Positions 1 to 8,520 are shown, counted from the stretch's first letter. The stretch: DNA of 15,780 bases from JAIOYV01 sp964388245 (GCA_964388245.1 CAYLZH010000096.1:1-15780), one strand, 5' to 3'. Made by a program: numbers and translations. Notes: generated by a model from the letters alone, not told the origin.

Positions 1-247
1 ACCTGCTATAGTTAAGGAATATGAAATTGAGAATATAAAAGTTTTTTTAGAGCAAGTAACTGATCATTCCATTACTTTTGTGCCGGATGAATCGGTTAGA
101 ATTGCGGATGGACCACTTCAGGGGCAAACCGGCAAGATTGAAAAAGTCGGTAAACATAAACTGAAGATCCGCATTGAGCAATTAGGAATGTCACTTGTTG
201 CCGAGGTCCATAAAAATAAGGTCGAACATTTGCAAGCGGCAGTTTAG
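1..247 (+). CDS. UpxY/NusG-like transcription antiterminator, C-terminal part
   Basis: The frame is open from base 2 to the TAG at 245-247 and gives the last 81 residues of a protein whose start lies off the left edge. The segment VRIADGPLQGQTGKIEKVG has the form of the KOW motif that ends NusG-like proteins (a basic or hydrophobic entry, then GPLxGxxGxI), followed by the short beta-strands and the LGMSLVAEV segment seen in UpxY-type proteins. In Bacteroidota these are specialised NusG paralogues encoded first in capsular polysaccharide operons, where they bind RNA polymerase and suppress early termination in that operon. Its position just before a nucleotide-sugar dehydrogenase fits this role. 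The NGN domain is not in the window, so a housekeeping NusG cannot be excluded, but the neighbours argue against it. Confidence 0.75.
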   Translation, partial: PAIVKEYEIENIKVFLEQVTDHSITFVPDESVRIADGPLQGQTGKIEKVGKHKLKIRIEQLGMSLVAEVHKNKVEHLQAAV

Positions 248-447
248 ACCTACATTTAAGATTATCATTTAGTTGCAGTTTTTACACTGGGACTTACGAG
301 GCGAAGCTGTATCCGGCCGTTAGCAAATTCTGTATATTCTAAATTTTGTTTACAAGACAAAAATATAGATTAAGGACCCGGTTACACTCTTCATATTGTT
401 CGACAAAAACAAAAAGCTATCTCACTAAATATCAACAGAAGTAATTC

Positions 448-1740
448 ATGAAAACCATTGCAGTAATTGGATTAGGTTATGTGGGCTTGCCACTTGCCGT
501 AGAGTTTGGTAAGAAACGTAAAGTTGTAGGATTCGATATAAACCAGGATCGGGTAGATGAGCTCAACCTGGGACATGATCCAACACTCGAAGTTGAAGAC
601 AAGGACTTACAGGAAGTTATTCATATCCTGAAGAATAATTTCGATGACTCAGATAAAGGGATTTATCTTACAACAAATGTTGAAGATATCGAGGATGCAG
701 AAATTTATATAATTGCAGTACCCACACCAACCGATAAAAATAACAGGCCGGACCTGACTCCTTTAATCAAGGCATCGGAAACTGTTGGAAAGGTTCTTGA
801 TGATGGTGATATTGTGATCTACGAATCGACAGTTTATCCCGGTGCAACCGAAGAGGATTGTGTTCCGGTCCTTGAGAATATCTCAGGAATGAAAATGAAC
901 GAACATTTTTATGTTGGCTATTCACCCGAACGTATAAATCCTGGAGATAAAGTACATACACTTACTACAATTAAAAAGGTAACTTCAGGTTCTACAGTCG
1001 AAACAGGTAAAGAAGTTGATGAACTATACAAAGAAATAATTACAGCCGGAACGCACCTGGCAGCAAGTATAAAGGTTGCCGAAGCAGCTAAAGTAATTGA
1101 AAACTCGCAACGTGATATTAACATTGCTTTTGTGAATGAACTTTCTAAAATATTTACGCTGATGGGTATAGATACCCTCGAAGTACTTGAAGCAGCCGGA
1201 ACCAAGTGGAACTTTCTGCCTTTCCGACCTGGTTTGGTAGGTGGGCATTGTATAGGTGTCGATCCATTTTATCTTGCGCAAAAGGCACAGGAAGTCGGTT
1301 ATCATCCCGAAATTATTTTAGCTGGCCGCAGGCTAAACGACTCGATGGGGGCACATGTTGCAGGTGAGGTCGTTAAGTTGATGCTCAAGTCAGGGCTTCA
1401 GGTTAAGGATAATAAAGCCCTTATGCTGGGTATTACCTTCAAGGAAAATTGCCCCGATATTCGTAACACAAGGGCTATTGATATCTTTCATGAGCTAAAA
1501 AGCTATGGCATGACGGTTGATATTTACGATCCCTGGGCAAATATCGATGAGGTATACCACGAGTATGGAATATCAATATTAAATAACTTCCCGGAAGGAA
1601 ATGGTTATGGGGCAATCATACTCGCAGTGGCTCACAACGAGTTTATGGAAATAGACCTTCAATCACATAAAGATACTGGTACAATTGTATATGATGTGAA
1701 AGGTATTTTGCCGAAGGATTTGGTTCATGCAAGGTTGTAA
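448..1740 (+). CDS. tviB: UDP-N-acetylhexosamine 6-dehydrogenase (TviB/WbpO-like)
   Basis: This 430-residue cytosolic enzyme should oxidise C6 of a UDP-N-acetylhexosamine (UDP-GlcNAc or UDP-GalNAc) to the uronic acid, using two NAD+. The N-terminus VIGLGYVGLPLA is the Rossmann GxGxxG site, followed by VGFDIN. The middle domain holds the conserved K and N of KVAEAAKVIENSQRD. The catalytic cysteine is Cys268 in GGHCIGVDP. Whole-length signatures such as YESTVYPGATEE, GYSPERINPGD and AAGTKWNFLPFRPGLVGGH place it with TviB/WbpO rather than with UDP-glucose dehydrogenase. The length is normal for the family and nothing is missing. The ATG at 448 opens directly on the Rossmann strand, so the start is secure. 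It follows the antiterminator gene by 200 bases, in which I see only a weak TTTTGT/ACAAAA hairpin (344-362). The exact substrate cannot be read from sequence alone. Confidence 0.9.
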   Translation: MKTIAVIGLGYVGLPLAVEFGKKRKVVGFDINQDRVDELNLGHDPTLEVEDKDLQEVIHILKNNFDDSDKGIYLTTNVEDIEDAEIYIIAVPTPTDKNNRPDLTPLIKASETVGKVLDDGDIVIYESTVYPGATEEDCVPVLENISGMKMNEHFYVGYSPERINPGDKVHTLTTIKKVTSGSTVETGKEVDELYKEIITAGTHLAASIKVAEAAKVIENSQRDINIAFVNELSKIFTLMGIDTLEVLEAAGTKWNFLPFRPGLVGGHCIGVDPFYLAQKAQEVGYHPEIILAGRRLNDSMGAHVAGEVVKLMLKSGLQVKDNKALMLGITFKENCPDIRNTRAIDIFHELKSYGMTVDIYDPWANIDEVYHEYGISILNNFPEGNGYGAIILAVAHNEFMEIDLQSHKDTGTIVYDVKGILPKDLVHARL

Positions 1741-1903
1741 GGCTATGTGTTAGCCCCAAAGGATTTAATCATGAGAACAATTTAAATACTGCCCAATTGG
1801 TAGTTTACAATGAAGAAAACCCCGTACAATAATTATCAATTTCAAAGCTTATAACCTTTCTATTTTTTTTTCGTTTGACAATTACTGGACATAATTTCAT
1901 TCT

Positions 1904-2818
1904 ATGGCACAAAATAATTATAGTTTAACAAACCTCAGGGAATTAGAAGCCGAAGCGATTCATATTATTCGTGAAGTTGCAGCCGAATTTGAGAATCCCG
2001 TAATGTTATATTCAATAGGAAAGGATTCATCAGTAATGGTGCGCCTGGCTGAAAAGGCATTTTATCCGGGAAAAGTTCCATTTCCACTCATGCATATTGA
2101 TTCAAAGTGGAAATTCCGTGAAATGGTAGAATTTCGTGATAATTATGCAAAAGAAAAAGGTTGGAACCTGATCGTTCATTATAACAAGGATGGTTTCGAA
2201 AAAGGGATCGGGCCGTTTACCCATGGAAGCAAGGTTCATACTGATGTAATGAAAACCCAGGCATTGCTAAAGGGACTCAATAAGTATGGATTCGACGCAG
2301 CATTTGGTGGGGCCCGTCGTGATGAAGAAAAATCGCGGGCAAAGGAACGGATATTTTCCTTCCGGGATAAATTTCATCAGTGGGATCCTAAAAACCAACG
2401 ACCCGAACTATGGAATATTTACAATGCCAAAGTGCATAAAGGCGAATCGATCAGGGTATTTCCTATATCGAACTGGACTGAGTTAGATATCTGGCAATAC
2501 ATACGCCTCGAGAATATCCCGATTGTTCCATTGTACTATGCAAAGGAACGACCGATTGTAGAGTATAATGGAGCTTTAGTATTGGTCGACGATGAAAGAA
2601 TGCCAAAGGAATTGGCCGAACAAGCTAAAATGAGATTGGTCCGTTTTCGAACATTGGGTTGCTATCCGTTAACAGGTGCTGTCGAATCCGATGCTGATAC
2701 GATTGAAAAAATTGTTGAAGAAATGATGACCACCACAAAATCGGAACGTACAACCCGTGTTATCGATTTTGACCAGGATGGAAGTATGGAACAAAAAAAG
2801 AGGGAAGGGTATTTTTAG
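1904..2818 (+). CDS. cysD: sulfate adenylyltransferase subunit 2
   Basis: CysD is the catalytic subunit of ATP sulfurylase. With the GTPase CysN it converts sulfate and ATP to adenosine 5'-phosphosulfate (APS) in the cytosol. The 304 residues match the usual length of about 300. The PP-loop for ATP binding is SIGKDSSVM near residue 37, followed by PFPLMHIDSKWKF. Other family signatures are AFGGARRDEEKSRAKER, PISNWTELDIWQYI and the basic C-terminus KSERTTRVIDFDQDGSMEQK. The gene begins 163 bases after the dehydrogenase. CysN would normally be the immediate neighbour, but here a four-helix-bundle gene lies between them. In a polysaccharide locus the APS could feed sulfation of the glycan, or the pair may simply be the cell's assimilatory sulfate enzymes; no cysH or cysI is in view to decide. 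Confidence 0.96.
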   Translation: MAQNNYSLTNLRELEAEAIHIIREVAAEFENPVMLYSIGKDSSVMVRLAEKAFYPGKVPFPLMHIDSKWKFREMVEFRDNYAKEKGWNLIVHYNKDGFEKGIGPFTHGSKVHTDVMKTQALLKGLNKYGFDAAFGGARRDEEKSRAKERIFSFRDKFHQWDPKNQRPELWNIYNAKVHKGESIRVFPISNWTELDIWQYIRLENIPIVPLYYAKERPIVEYNGALVLVDDERMPKELAEQAKMRLVRFRTLGCYPLTGAVESDADTIEKIVEEMMTTTKSERTTRVIDFDQDGSMEQKKREGYF

Positions 2819-2821
2819 GTG

Positions 2822-3303
2822 CTGGTTTCTTGTTGCTGGATACTAGGTGATAGTTTCTGGTTACTGGTTGAAAAGGCAGAGGATGGCTGGATATCATGAT
2901 TTAGAAATATATAAGTTTGCTTTTTCTCTAGCTGTCCAAGTACATCATGAATCTCTTAAACTACCTAAGTTTGAGTTATATGAACAAGGAAGTCAGATAA
3001 GGAGATCATCAAAAGGGATTAAAGATGCAATTACAGAAGGATATGGAAGAAGAAGATATAAGGCTGATTTTATTAAGTTTTTAGTTTACTCACAAGCCTC
3101 ATGTGATGAATGTACCGGACAAATTGAAATGTTAATAGAATTATACAAAGATCAGGTAGCCTGGAAAGAATTATTAGGAGAATATCTGGAGTTAGGAAAG
3201 AAAATAAACAAGTTTTTGCAATATGTTGAAACAAGCTGGAGGTAGAATTCGAACATGTAATCTGCAACCAACAACAAGCAACTAGAATCATTTAACTAGT
3301 AAC
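2822..3303. repeat. imperfect inverted flanks around the four-helix-bundle gene
   Basis: CTGGTTTCTTGTTGCTGG (2822-2839) before the gene and CCAACAACAAGCAACTAG (3268-3285) after it are inverted copies, 15 of 18 bases matching. A second short pair, GTTACTGGTT (2860-2869) and AACTAGTAAC (3294-3303), matches 9 of 10, but the two pairs are not nested. They are therefore better described as low-complexity flanks in opposite orientation than as clean transposon ends. Together they account for almost all the DNA between cysD and cysN other than the gene. No target-site duplication is obvious. Confidence 0.55.
2883..3245 (+). CDS. four-helix-bundle protein (23S rRNA intervening-sequence type)
   Basis: The product is 120 residues, small, basic and helical. 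Motifs LPKFELYEQGSQIRRSSKGI and EGYGRRRYKADFIKFLVYSQAS, followed by an amphipathic C-terminal helix, are the hallmark of the S23/four-helix-bundle family first described in intervening sequences of bacterial 23S rRNA genes. The cellular function of this family is not established. I chose the ATG at 2883, preceded by an AGG-rich stretch, because a GTG at 2847 would add 12 residues encoded by the flanking repeat, and the family normally begins close to a DLxIYxxA motif as here. The gene sits alone between cysD and cysN, flanked by inverted low-complexity DNA. A decayed relative lies after cysN, which suggests that these units move or duplicate. Confidence 0.85.
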   Translation: MAGYHDLEIYKFAFSLAVQVHHESLKLPKFELYEQGSQIRRSSKGIKDAITEGYGRRRYKADFIKFLVYSQASCDECTGQIEMLIELYKDQVAWKELLGEYLELGKKINKFLQYVETSWR

Positions 3304-3317
3304 TAATATTATAAGAT

Positions 3318-5237
3318 ATGAATAACACATCTAACCTCGACATACAAGCCTTCCTTAATCAGGATGAGAAAAAAGACCTTCTCCGATTATTAACTGCAGG
3401 ATCGGTTGATGATGGAAAATCAACGCTGATAGGCCGTCTTTTATTTGATAGTAAAAAACTTTATGATGATCAATTAGTTGCCCTGGAGCGCGATAGTAAA
3501 AGGGTTGGACATGCAGGTGAAGAAATCGACTATGCCTTGTTGTTAGATGGCCTTAAGGCCGAACGTGAACAGGGAATCACTATCGATGTGGCTTATCGCT
3601 ATTTTGCTACAAATAAACGAAAATTCATTATCGCCGATACCCCGGGGCATACGCAATATACCCGTAATATGGTTACCGGTGGCTCTACTGCCAACCTGGC
3701 CATTATTCTTGTTGATGCAAAAAATGGGGTGATCACCCAAACCAAAAGGCATACCTTCCTTGTTTCACTTTTAGGGATAAAACATGTTATTCTGGCTGTA
3801 AACAAAATGGACCTCGTGGATTTCTCCCAGGAACGCTTCGATGAAATAGTTGCAGACTATAAAAATTTCATCACCCGACTCGACATACCTGATATTCATT
3901 TTATCCCACTATCGGCTTTAAAAGGCGACAATGTTGTTGAGTTATCTGATAAAACACCATGGTATCATGGTAAAAGTATTCTTGATCTGCTTGAAACTAT
4001 TCATGTAAGCAGCGACAGAAACTTTGTCGATCTACGCTATCCTGTTCAATTTGTATTGAAACCGGATAATGAGTTTCGTGGATTTTCAACTTCAGTAGCT
4101 TCCGGAATAATTCGCAAAGGAGAGGAAGTGATGATTCTACCTTCGCGAAAATTCAGCAAAGTAAAGTCGATTGTTACATACGATGGTGAAGTAGATCAGG
4201 CATTTCCGCCACAATCTGTTACAGTTACCCTTGAAGACGAAATAGATATTTCGCGGGGCGACATGTTGGTCCACCCTAATAATATGCCCCGTATCGAAAG
4301 GCATTTCGAAGCAATGCTTGTATGGATGGATGAAAATCCCATGGATGCAAATGCACAGTTTTTGGTAAAGCATACAACCAATACCACAAAAGGAAGGATT
4401 GATCAGATCAGGTATAAAATCGATGTTAATACCCTTCACAAATCAAACAAAGAATTTTTTGAACTGAATGAAATCGGCCGGGTTGTAATTACAACCAATA
4501 AACCGATATATTTCGATCCCTATAAGAAGAATCGTTCTACCGGTGCCTTTATTCTGATTGATCCAATAACACATAATACTTGTGCCGTTGGGATGATCAT
4601 CGACAGGATGGCAAGTAAAGATTTACCATCGCGTATAACAGATAAAGAGATCAAGAAAATCCATAAAGGACAAAGTCTAATTTCATTAGCTGAGCGTGAA
4701 AAGCGAAACAACCAAAAAGGTGGTACTATTTGGGTTACCGGCCTACATGGTTCAGGAAAAAACCAACTGGCCTTTACCCTCGAACGCAAACTTTTCGATA
4801 TGGGTGCAGTGGCAGTCTTATTGGATGGTACATCTGTACGGTCAGGCTTAAGTCGTGAGTTGGATTTTACACCTACCGATCGAGCTGAACATCTTCGTCG
4901 GGTAGCACATATTTGTAAGTTATTAAACGATCAGGGAATAATAACAGTGTGCTCATTCATTTCACCCAATGAGCATATCAGGCAGCAGTTAGCTGAAATT
5001 GTCGGATTTGAACGATTCCATTTAGTTTATATGGATGCAGATATTGAAACTTGTCGTCAGCATGGCAAAGACGATCTTTACACCCAGGCCGAAGAAGGGA
5101 AGGTACAAAATATTCCTGGAGTAGACCTGAATTATGATATTCCGTCGAATCCGGCTCTTTCTCTCAAACCCACCGAAACAGATGGCGAGAAGGTGTTGGA
5201 TTATTTGAGTGGGAAGAAGATTTGGCCGGTAGAATAA
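3318..5237 (+). CDS. cysN: sulfate adenylyltransferase subunit 1 with C-terminal APS-kinase-like domain
   Basis: The 639-residue protein has two parts. Residues 1 to about 440 are the CysN GTPase, which drives APS synthesis by CysD: G1 loop GSVDDGKST (28-36), the switch segment EREQGITIDVAYRYF, G3 DTPGH, G4 NKMD, then EF-Tu-like beta-barrel domains. Residues from about 465 are an APS-kinase fold: TIWVTGLHGSGK (P-loop, Lys481), an LDG..VR..L segment (502-508), DRAEHLRRVA and CSFISPNE. The kinase part is altered. The residue after the P-loop lysine is Asn482, where Ser or Thr normally helps hold magnesium, and the usual DGDNVR reads DGTSVR (503-508), losing the second Asp. The GTPase should be active; kinase activity is doubtful. 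Joint expression with cysD is likely despite the 499-base gap carrying another gene. Confidence 0.93.
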   Translation: MNNTSNLDIQAFLNQDEKKDLLRLLTAGSVDDGKSTLIGRLLFDSKKLYDDQLVALERDSKRVGHAGEEIDYALLLDGLKAEREQGITIDVAYRYFATNKRKFIIADTPGHTQYTRNMVTGGSTANLAIILVDAKNGVITQTKRHTFLVSLLGIKHVILAVNKMDLVDFSQERFDEIVADYKNFITRLDIPDIHFIPLSALKGDNVVELSDKTPWYHGKSILDLLETIHVSSDRNFVDLRYPVQFVLKPDNEFRGFSTSVASGIIRKGEEVMILPSRKFSKVKSIVTYDGEVDQAFPPQSVTVTLEDEIDISRGDMLVHPNNMPRIERHFEAMLVWMDENPMDANAQFLVKHTTNTTKGRIDQIRYKIDVNTLHKSNKEFFELNEIGRVVITTNKPIYFDPYKKNRSTGAFILIDPITHNTCAVGMIIDRMASKDLPSRITDKEIKKIHKGQSLISLAEREKRNNQKGGTIWVTGLHGSGKNQLAFTLERKLFDMGAVAVLLDGTSVRSGLSRELDFTPTDRAEHLRRVAHICKLLNDQGIITVCSFISPNEHIRQQLAEIVGFERFHLVYMDADIETCRQHGKDDLYTQAEEGKVQNIPGVDLNYDIPSNPALSLKPTETDGEKVLDYLSGKKIWPVE

Positions 5238-5240
5238 GGT

Positions 5241-5342
5241 TAAAGTTGTAAGTTAAAGATTATTAATTTTTAGAATTCAGTTACTGGTTATTAGTTTTAG
5301 GTTAAAAAACAAATGTCAATAAACTTACAACCTACAACTTTA
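5241..5342. repeat. inverted repeat downstream of cysN
   Basis: TAAAGTTGTAAGTT (5241-5254) and AACCTACAACTTTA (5329-5342) pair over 14 bases with one mismatch and enclose an AT-rich 74-base interval. That interval contains GTTACTGGTT (5280-5289), identical to 2860-2869 next to the intact four-helix-bundle gene, and TAGAATTC (5271-5278), which also occurs at 3243-3250. The repeat immediately precedes the decayed four-helix-bundle copy and may be part of its former flank. It starts 3 bases after the cysN stop codon but has no T-run, so it is not a good intrinsic terminator. Confidence 0.5.
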
Positions 5343-5358
5343 TAAGATAAAATTCTAA

Positions 5359-5605
5359 AATGACCTGGAAGGATATCAGGAAGCATTCAGGTTAGCTATT
5401 ATAGTTCATAAAATTAGCCCGGAACTCCCTAAGTTTGAATTGCATGAAACAGACTGCCAGGTTCGAAGAGCCTCAAAGAGTATTATAATATTGTTGAGGG
5501 GTAGGGACGAAGAGAATATAAGCATGATTTCATTAAGTTCCTGGTTTATGCAGAGGCCTCGTATTAGAAACTCTTTCTGATTTGGAGACGATTAAGGAAT
5601 TGTAA
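5359..5605 (+). pseudogene. decayed four-helix-bundle protein gene
   Basis: Reading from 5362 gives DLEGYQEAFRLAIIVHK, then LPKFELHETDCQVRRASKSI, a clear relative of residues in the intact gene at 2883-3245. The frame then breaks near 5485-5490. In the shifted frame from 5490 it continues as IVEG, a TAG stop at 5502-5504 exactly where the family has Tyr (EGYGRR), then GRREYKHDFIKFLVYAEAS. After another shift near 5570 it reads ETLSDLETIKEL with a stop at 5603-5605. No ATG is in frame at the start. The gene therefore carries at least two frameshifts, one nonsense codon and a lost start. Its divergence from the intact copy suggests an independent or old arrival rather than a recent duplicate. 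Confidence 0.85.
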
Positions 5606-5650
5606 CCAGAACTACCAACTGATTGAAAAACTCTGAAAGGGTGATATTTG

Positions 5651-5793
5651 AATAACCGTGGGTGCAAACCCACGGCACGAGGACAAAACAAAATCCAGCC
5701 ACGAAGTTGGCTGAACTTTGATTTTGCGGTTCAACCACTCCGTGGCTGGAGTGGTTGGTTTTCAGATTCCATGGATTTACACCCACGGTTATT
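5651..5793. repeat. 143-bp structured palindromic element (REP/MITE-like)
   Basis: The ends AATAACCGTGGGTG (5651-5664) and CACCCACGGTTATT (5780-5793) are perfect 14-base inverted repeats, and the match continues inward to 22 of 25 bases. Each end is itself a hairpin: CCGTGGGT-gcaa-ACCCACGG at 5656-5675 is perfect, and the right end forms the equivalent with wobbles. Inside are CAGCCA/TGGCTG (5696-5701, 5708-5713) and a perfect 10-base stem CAACCACTCC/GGAGTGGTTG (5732-5741, 5748-5757). No protein is encoded convincingly. The form resembles REP-type palindromes mobilised by IS200-like RAYT transposases, but no transposase is in the window, so that link is inference. Confidence 0.75.
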
Positions 5794-5877
5794 GAGATTT
5801 AGCCACTTCGTGACAATTTAACTTTAGCCCTTGATTCCCAGTATAAATCATCTACAAAAATAGAGTAACGGATTCCA

Positions 5878-8358
5878 ATGGAGGAAAATAAAAAAGAAAA
5901 AGAAAGAAAGGTTCCGTACTACCGTAAACCTGATGACCTTACCGTTGAAGAATGGCAGATTGCACTTAGAAAACAATTTGCCATGAAACAAAACTTTCAG
6001 GTCAGGAATATTGGTGATGTGCCTGTTTTTTCAGATTTTAAAGTATTTAACCCTGAGTCGGGGAACACATACAAGGTGGCTATCCGGAGTTATGAATTTG
6101 GGGATAATTTCTGTTCTTGCCCCGATTTTAAGATCAATGAACTGGGTACTTGCAAACATATCGAATTTGTCCTGAAAGGCTTAAAAGATGATCCTGCAAA
6201 TGATTCATATTGGATGGAAGGAAATCAAAAGCCCTATTCCTCAATAAGCCTTAAATATGGAAAGAACCGGCAAGTCTTTCTACGGATTGGAACTACCAAC
6301 AGCGATTTAATTCAATTACATGCTGAAAAATACTTTGACAAAGACAGATATTTGCTGAAACACAAGTATTTTGAGCTTAATGATTTTATTACCAAAGCAA
6401 GGGACATTGATCCCGGATTCAGAGTATACCCCGATGCCCTGGATTATATTATTGAAGAACGTGGAAAGACCATCAGGAAACAAATAATTGATGAAGAATT
6501 TTCTGATGGGAGCGAAAGCAAAAGTTTTGAATCGTTAATTCGGGCCGATCTTTATCCATATCAAAAGGAAGGGGTATTAAAAACAGCAAAAGCAGGTAGG
6601 ATAATTATTGCCGATGATATGGGACTGGGAAAAACCATTCAGGCAATTGCAAGCACCGAAATTCTTGCAAATTACATGAACCTAAACAGTGTGCTGATTA
6701 TCTGTCCAACATCGCTTAAATATCAGTGGAAAAATGAAATCAGTAAATTTACCGACCGTAGTGTTAGGGTGGTGGAAGGAAACCTTGATAAACGAATCCG
6801 GCACTACCGAACAGAAGAATTCTATAAAATCGCAAGTTATGGAGTTGGACTGAACGACATTGATTATTTGAATGAGAATGAATTCGATCTGGTTATCCTC
6901 GACGAGGCACAGCGGATTAAAAACTGGAAGACTAAAACAGCACAGGGTCTTAAGAAACTCAATTCGCAATATGCAATCGTGCTAACAGGTACTCCCCTGG
7001 AAAACAAACTGGACGAATTACACTCTATTATTGAATTTATCGATCCTTATAAGTTGGGTGCTCTGTTCCGGTTTTTAGATGCCCATCAACTTGTAGATGA
7101 AACAGGGAAAGTAATTGGGTATAAAGATCTGGGCAAAATCAGGGAAGCCCTCGACGACATTATGATCCGCAGGACAAAAACCGAGATTTTAGATCAACTT
7201 CCCGATAGGATTGATAAAAATTTCTTTGTTGATATTACTCAGGAACAAGCAGAAATTCACGATGATTACCAGAATACGGTTTCACGGTTAGTAAACAAAT
7301 GGCGTCGCTTTGGATTCTTGTCCGAAAAAGATCGGCAGCGATTGTTGATGTCACTCGGCTGTATGCGTATGGTCAGTGATAGTACATACATCCTCGACCA
7401 GGAAACACGCTTTGATAAAAAAATTGACGAACTGATAATCATCCTGAAAGAGATTTTTGAAAGTGGCGATGAAAAGGTTGTGATATTTAGCCAATGGGAA
7501 CGGATGACCAGGCTGGTAGGACGTGAATTACGTAAGATGAAAATTGGCTATGAATATCTGCATGGGGCTATACCTTCTGCAAAGCGTAAGGACCTGATCG
7601 ACAATTTCAGGGAAGATAAAGACAAGCGGGTATTTTTATCAACCGATGCCGGCGGAGTTGGGCTTAACCTGCAGACAGCCAATGTAGTAATAAACCTTGA
7701 TCTTCCCTGGAACCCTGCTGTTTTGGAACAACGTATCGCCCGCGTACATCGTTTAGGCCAGAGAAAAACTGTTCAGGTAATAAATTTCATATCCAAAGGA
7801 ACGATTGAACACCGCATATTGGGGGTTATTGGTTTTAAAAAGAATATGTTCGAAGGTGTATTGGATGGTGGCGACGATCAGGTAATAATGGATGAATCAA
7901 GATTTAAGAAATTGATGAAGACCGTTGAAGACCTGGATGAAGTAGAAACCGAACAGTATCTTTCAGAAGATCAGGATACGCAGGATGTCGAAAAGCAATT
8001 GGAATCTACTCCACTAAGCGATTTTGAAGAAACAAGGAAACAAGAACTTGTCAATGAACCTGAATTAGAAACTTCGGCACCGGAAAGCAGCCCTGAAAAT
8101 AAACCCGGGCCCCAATCCCAAAACAACGAGCTTGCAGAGTTGCTGACAATAGGGACAGGATTTATTGCTAAACTGGGACAGACTCTTGGTAAAGTACAAA
8201 GCGGAGAACTTAATCTAAATAACTTCATCGAAAAAGACGAGGAAGGAAAAACATCCATTAAAATCCCTGTCGAAAGCGAAGAGGTAGTTACAAATACAAT
8301 CTCTCAATTGGCTGGATTGTTTGGAAATCTCTTGGGAAACACCAAGAATAGCAAATAG
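5878..8358 (+). CDS. SWIM zinc-finger SNF2-family DEAD/DEAH-type helicase
   Basis: This 826-residue cytosolic protein is a double-stranded-DNA translocase of the SNF2 (Swi2/RapA) class. Residues 79-94 form a SWIM zinc finger, Cys79-x-Cys81-x10-Cys92-x-His94. The first RecA lobe has the P-loop ADDMGLGKT (Lys252, Thr253), CPTSLKYQWKNE, and the DEAQ box at 342-345. The second lobe has IFSQWERM, STDAGGVGLNLQ and the arginine-finger motif QRIARVHRLGQ (618-628). From about residue 680 the tail is acidic and Pro/Ser/Glu-rich, probably disordered, ending in a helical segment around ELLTIGTGFIAKLG. All motor motifs are intact. Partners and targets are unknown; SWIM-SNF2 proteins occur both in housekeeping settings and beside defence systems. 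No close promoter consensus is obvious. The TAG stop lies within the 'ATAGCAA' part of a dispersed repeat that begins at 8353. Confidence 0.92.
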   Translation: MEENKKEKERKVPYYRKPDDLTVEEWQIALRKQFAMKQNFQVRNIGDVPVFSDFKVFNPESGNTYKVAIRSYEFGDNFCSCPDFKINELGTCKHIEFVLKGLKDDPANDSYWMEGNQKPYSSISLKYGKNRQVFLRIGTTNSDLIQLHAEKYFDKDRYLLKHKYFELNDFITKARDIDPGFRVYPDALDYIIEERGKTIRKQIIDEEFSDGSESKSFESLIRADLYPYQKEGVLKTAKAGRIIIADDMGLGKTIQAIASTEILANYMNLNSVLIICPTSLKYQWKNEISKFTDRSVRVVEGNLDKRIRHYRTEEFYKIASYGVGLNDIDYLNENEFDLVILDEAQRIKNWKTKTAQGLKKLNSQYAIVLTGTPLENKLDELHSIIEFIDPYKLGALFRFLDAHQLVDETGKVIGYKDLGKIREALDDIMIRRTKTEILDQLPDRIDKNFFVDITQEQAEIHDDYQNTVSRLVNKWRRFGFLSEKDRQRLLMSLGCMRMVSDSTYILDQETRFDKKIDELIIILKEIFESGDEKVVIFSQWERMTRLVGRELRKMKIGYEYLHGAIPSAKRKDLIDNFREDKDKRVFLSTDAGGVGLNLQTANVVINLDLPWNPAVLEQRIARVHRLGQRKTVQVINFISKGTIEHRILGVIGFKKNMFEGVLDGGDDQVIMDESRFKKLMKTVEDLDEVETEQYLSEDQDTQDVEKQLESTPLSDFEETRKQELVNEPELETSAPESSPENKPGPQSQNNELAELLTIGTGFIAKLGQTLGKVQSGELNLNNFIEKDEEGKTSIKIPVESEEVVTNTISQLAGLFGNLLGNTKNSK

Positions 8359-8400
8359 CAACGTACGCCGCAGGCAAATGACTATTAATCACAGCTTACG
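8353..8400. repeat. dispersed repeat, copy 1 (overlaps the SNF2 stop codon)
   Basis: The core TACGCCGCAGGCAAATGAC (8364-8382) recurs with one mismatch at 9193-9211 and two at 10267-10285. Upstream of the core, the ATAGCAA segment matches copy 2 and contains the TAG that ends the helicase gene. Each copy follows closely after a gene in the accessory block. Confidence 0.7.
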
Positions 8401-8491
8401 TTCTGACAACCTTTAGTTCACTTTACCATAAATTATAGTTTACGTCCCTCAGGGTAAATAACAACATATTACTCGAAGAATTATTTTATCG

Positions 8492-8499
8492 TATCTTTG
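8492..8499 (+). promoter_or_regulatory. candidate -7 element for the first toxin-antitoxin pair
   Basis: TATCTTTG matches the Bacteroidota -7 consensus TAnnTTTG and lies 21 bases before the first possible antitoxin start. No good TTTG -33 element is seen at the usual distance, so the assignment is tentative. Confidence 0.4.
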
Positions 8500-8520
8500 A
8501 TATATTGTTGATACTAAAAT

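Noticed and set aside
1741..1755. Hairpin GGCTA-TGTGT-TAGCC directly after the dehydrogenase as a terminator
   Set aside because: The stem is only 5 bp and no T-run follows.
2847..2882. GTG start extending the four-helix-bundle protein by 12 residues
   Set aside because: The added codons come from the flanking low-complexity repeat, and the family opens near the Met at 2883.
5592..5786. Minus-strand frame of 64 codons
   Set aside because: It lies almost wholly on the palindromic element and the tail of the decayed gene, and its residues follow the hairpin arms.
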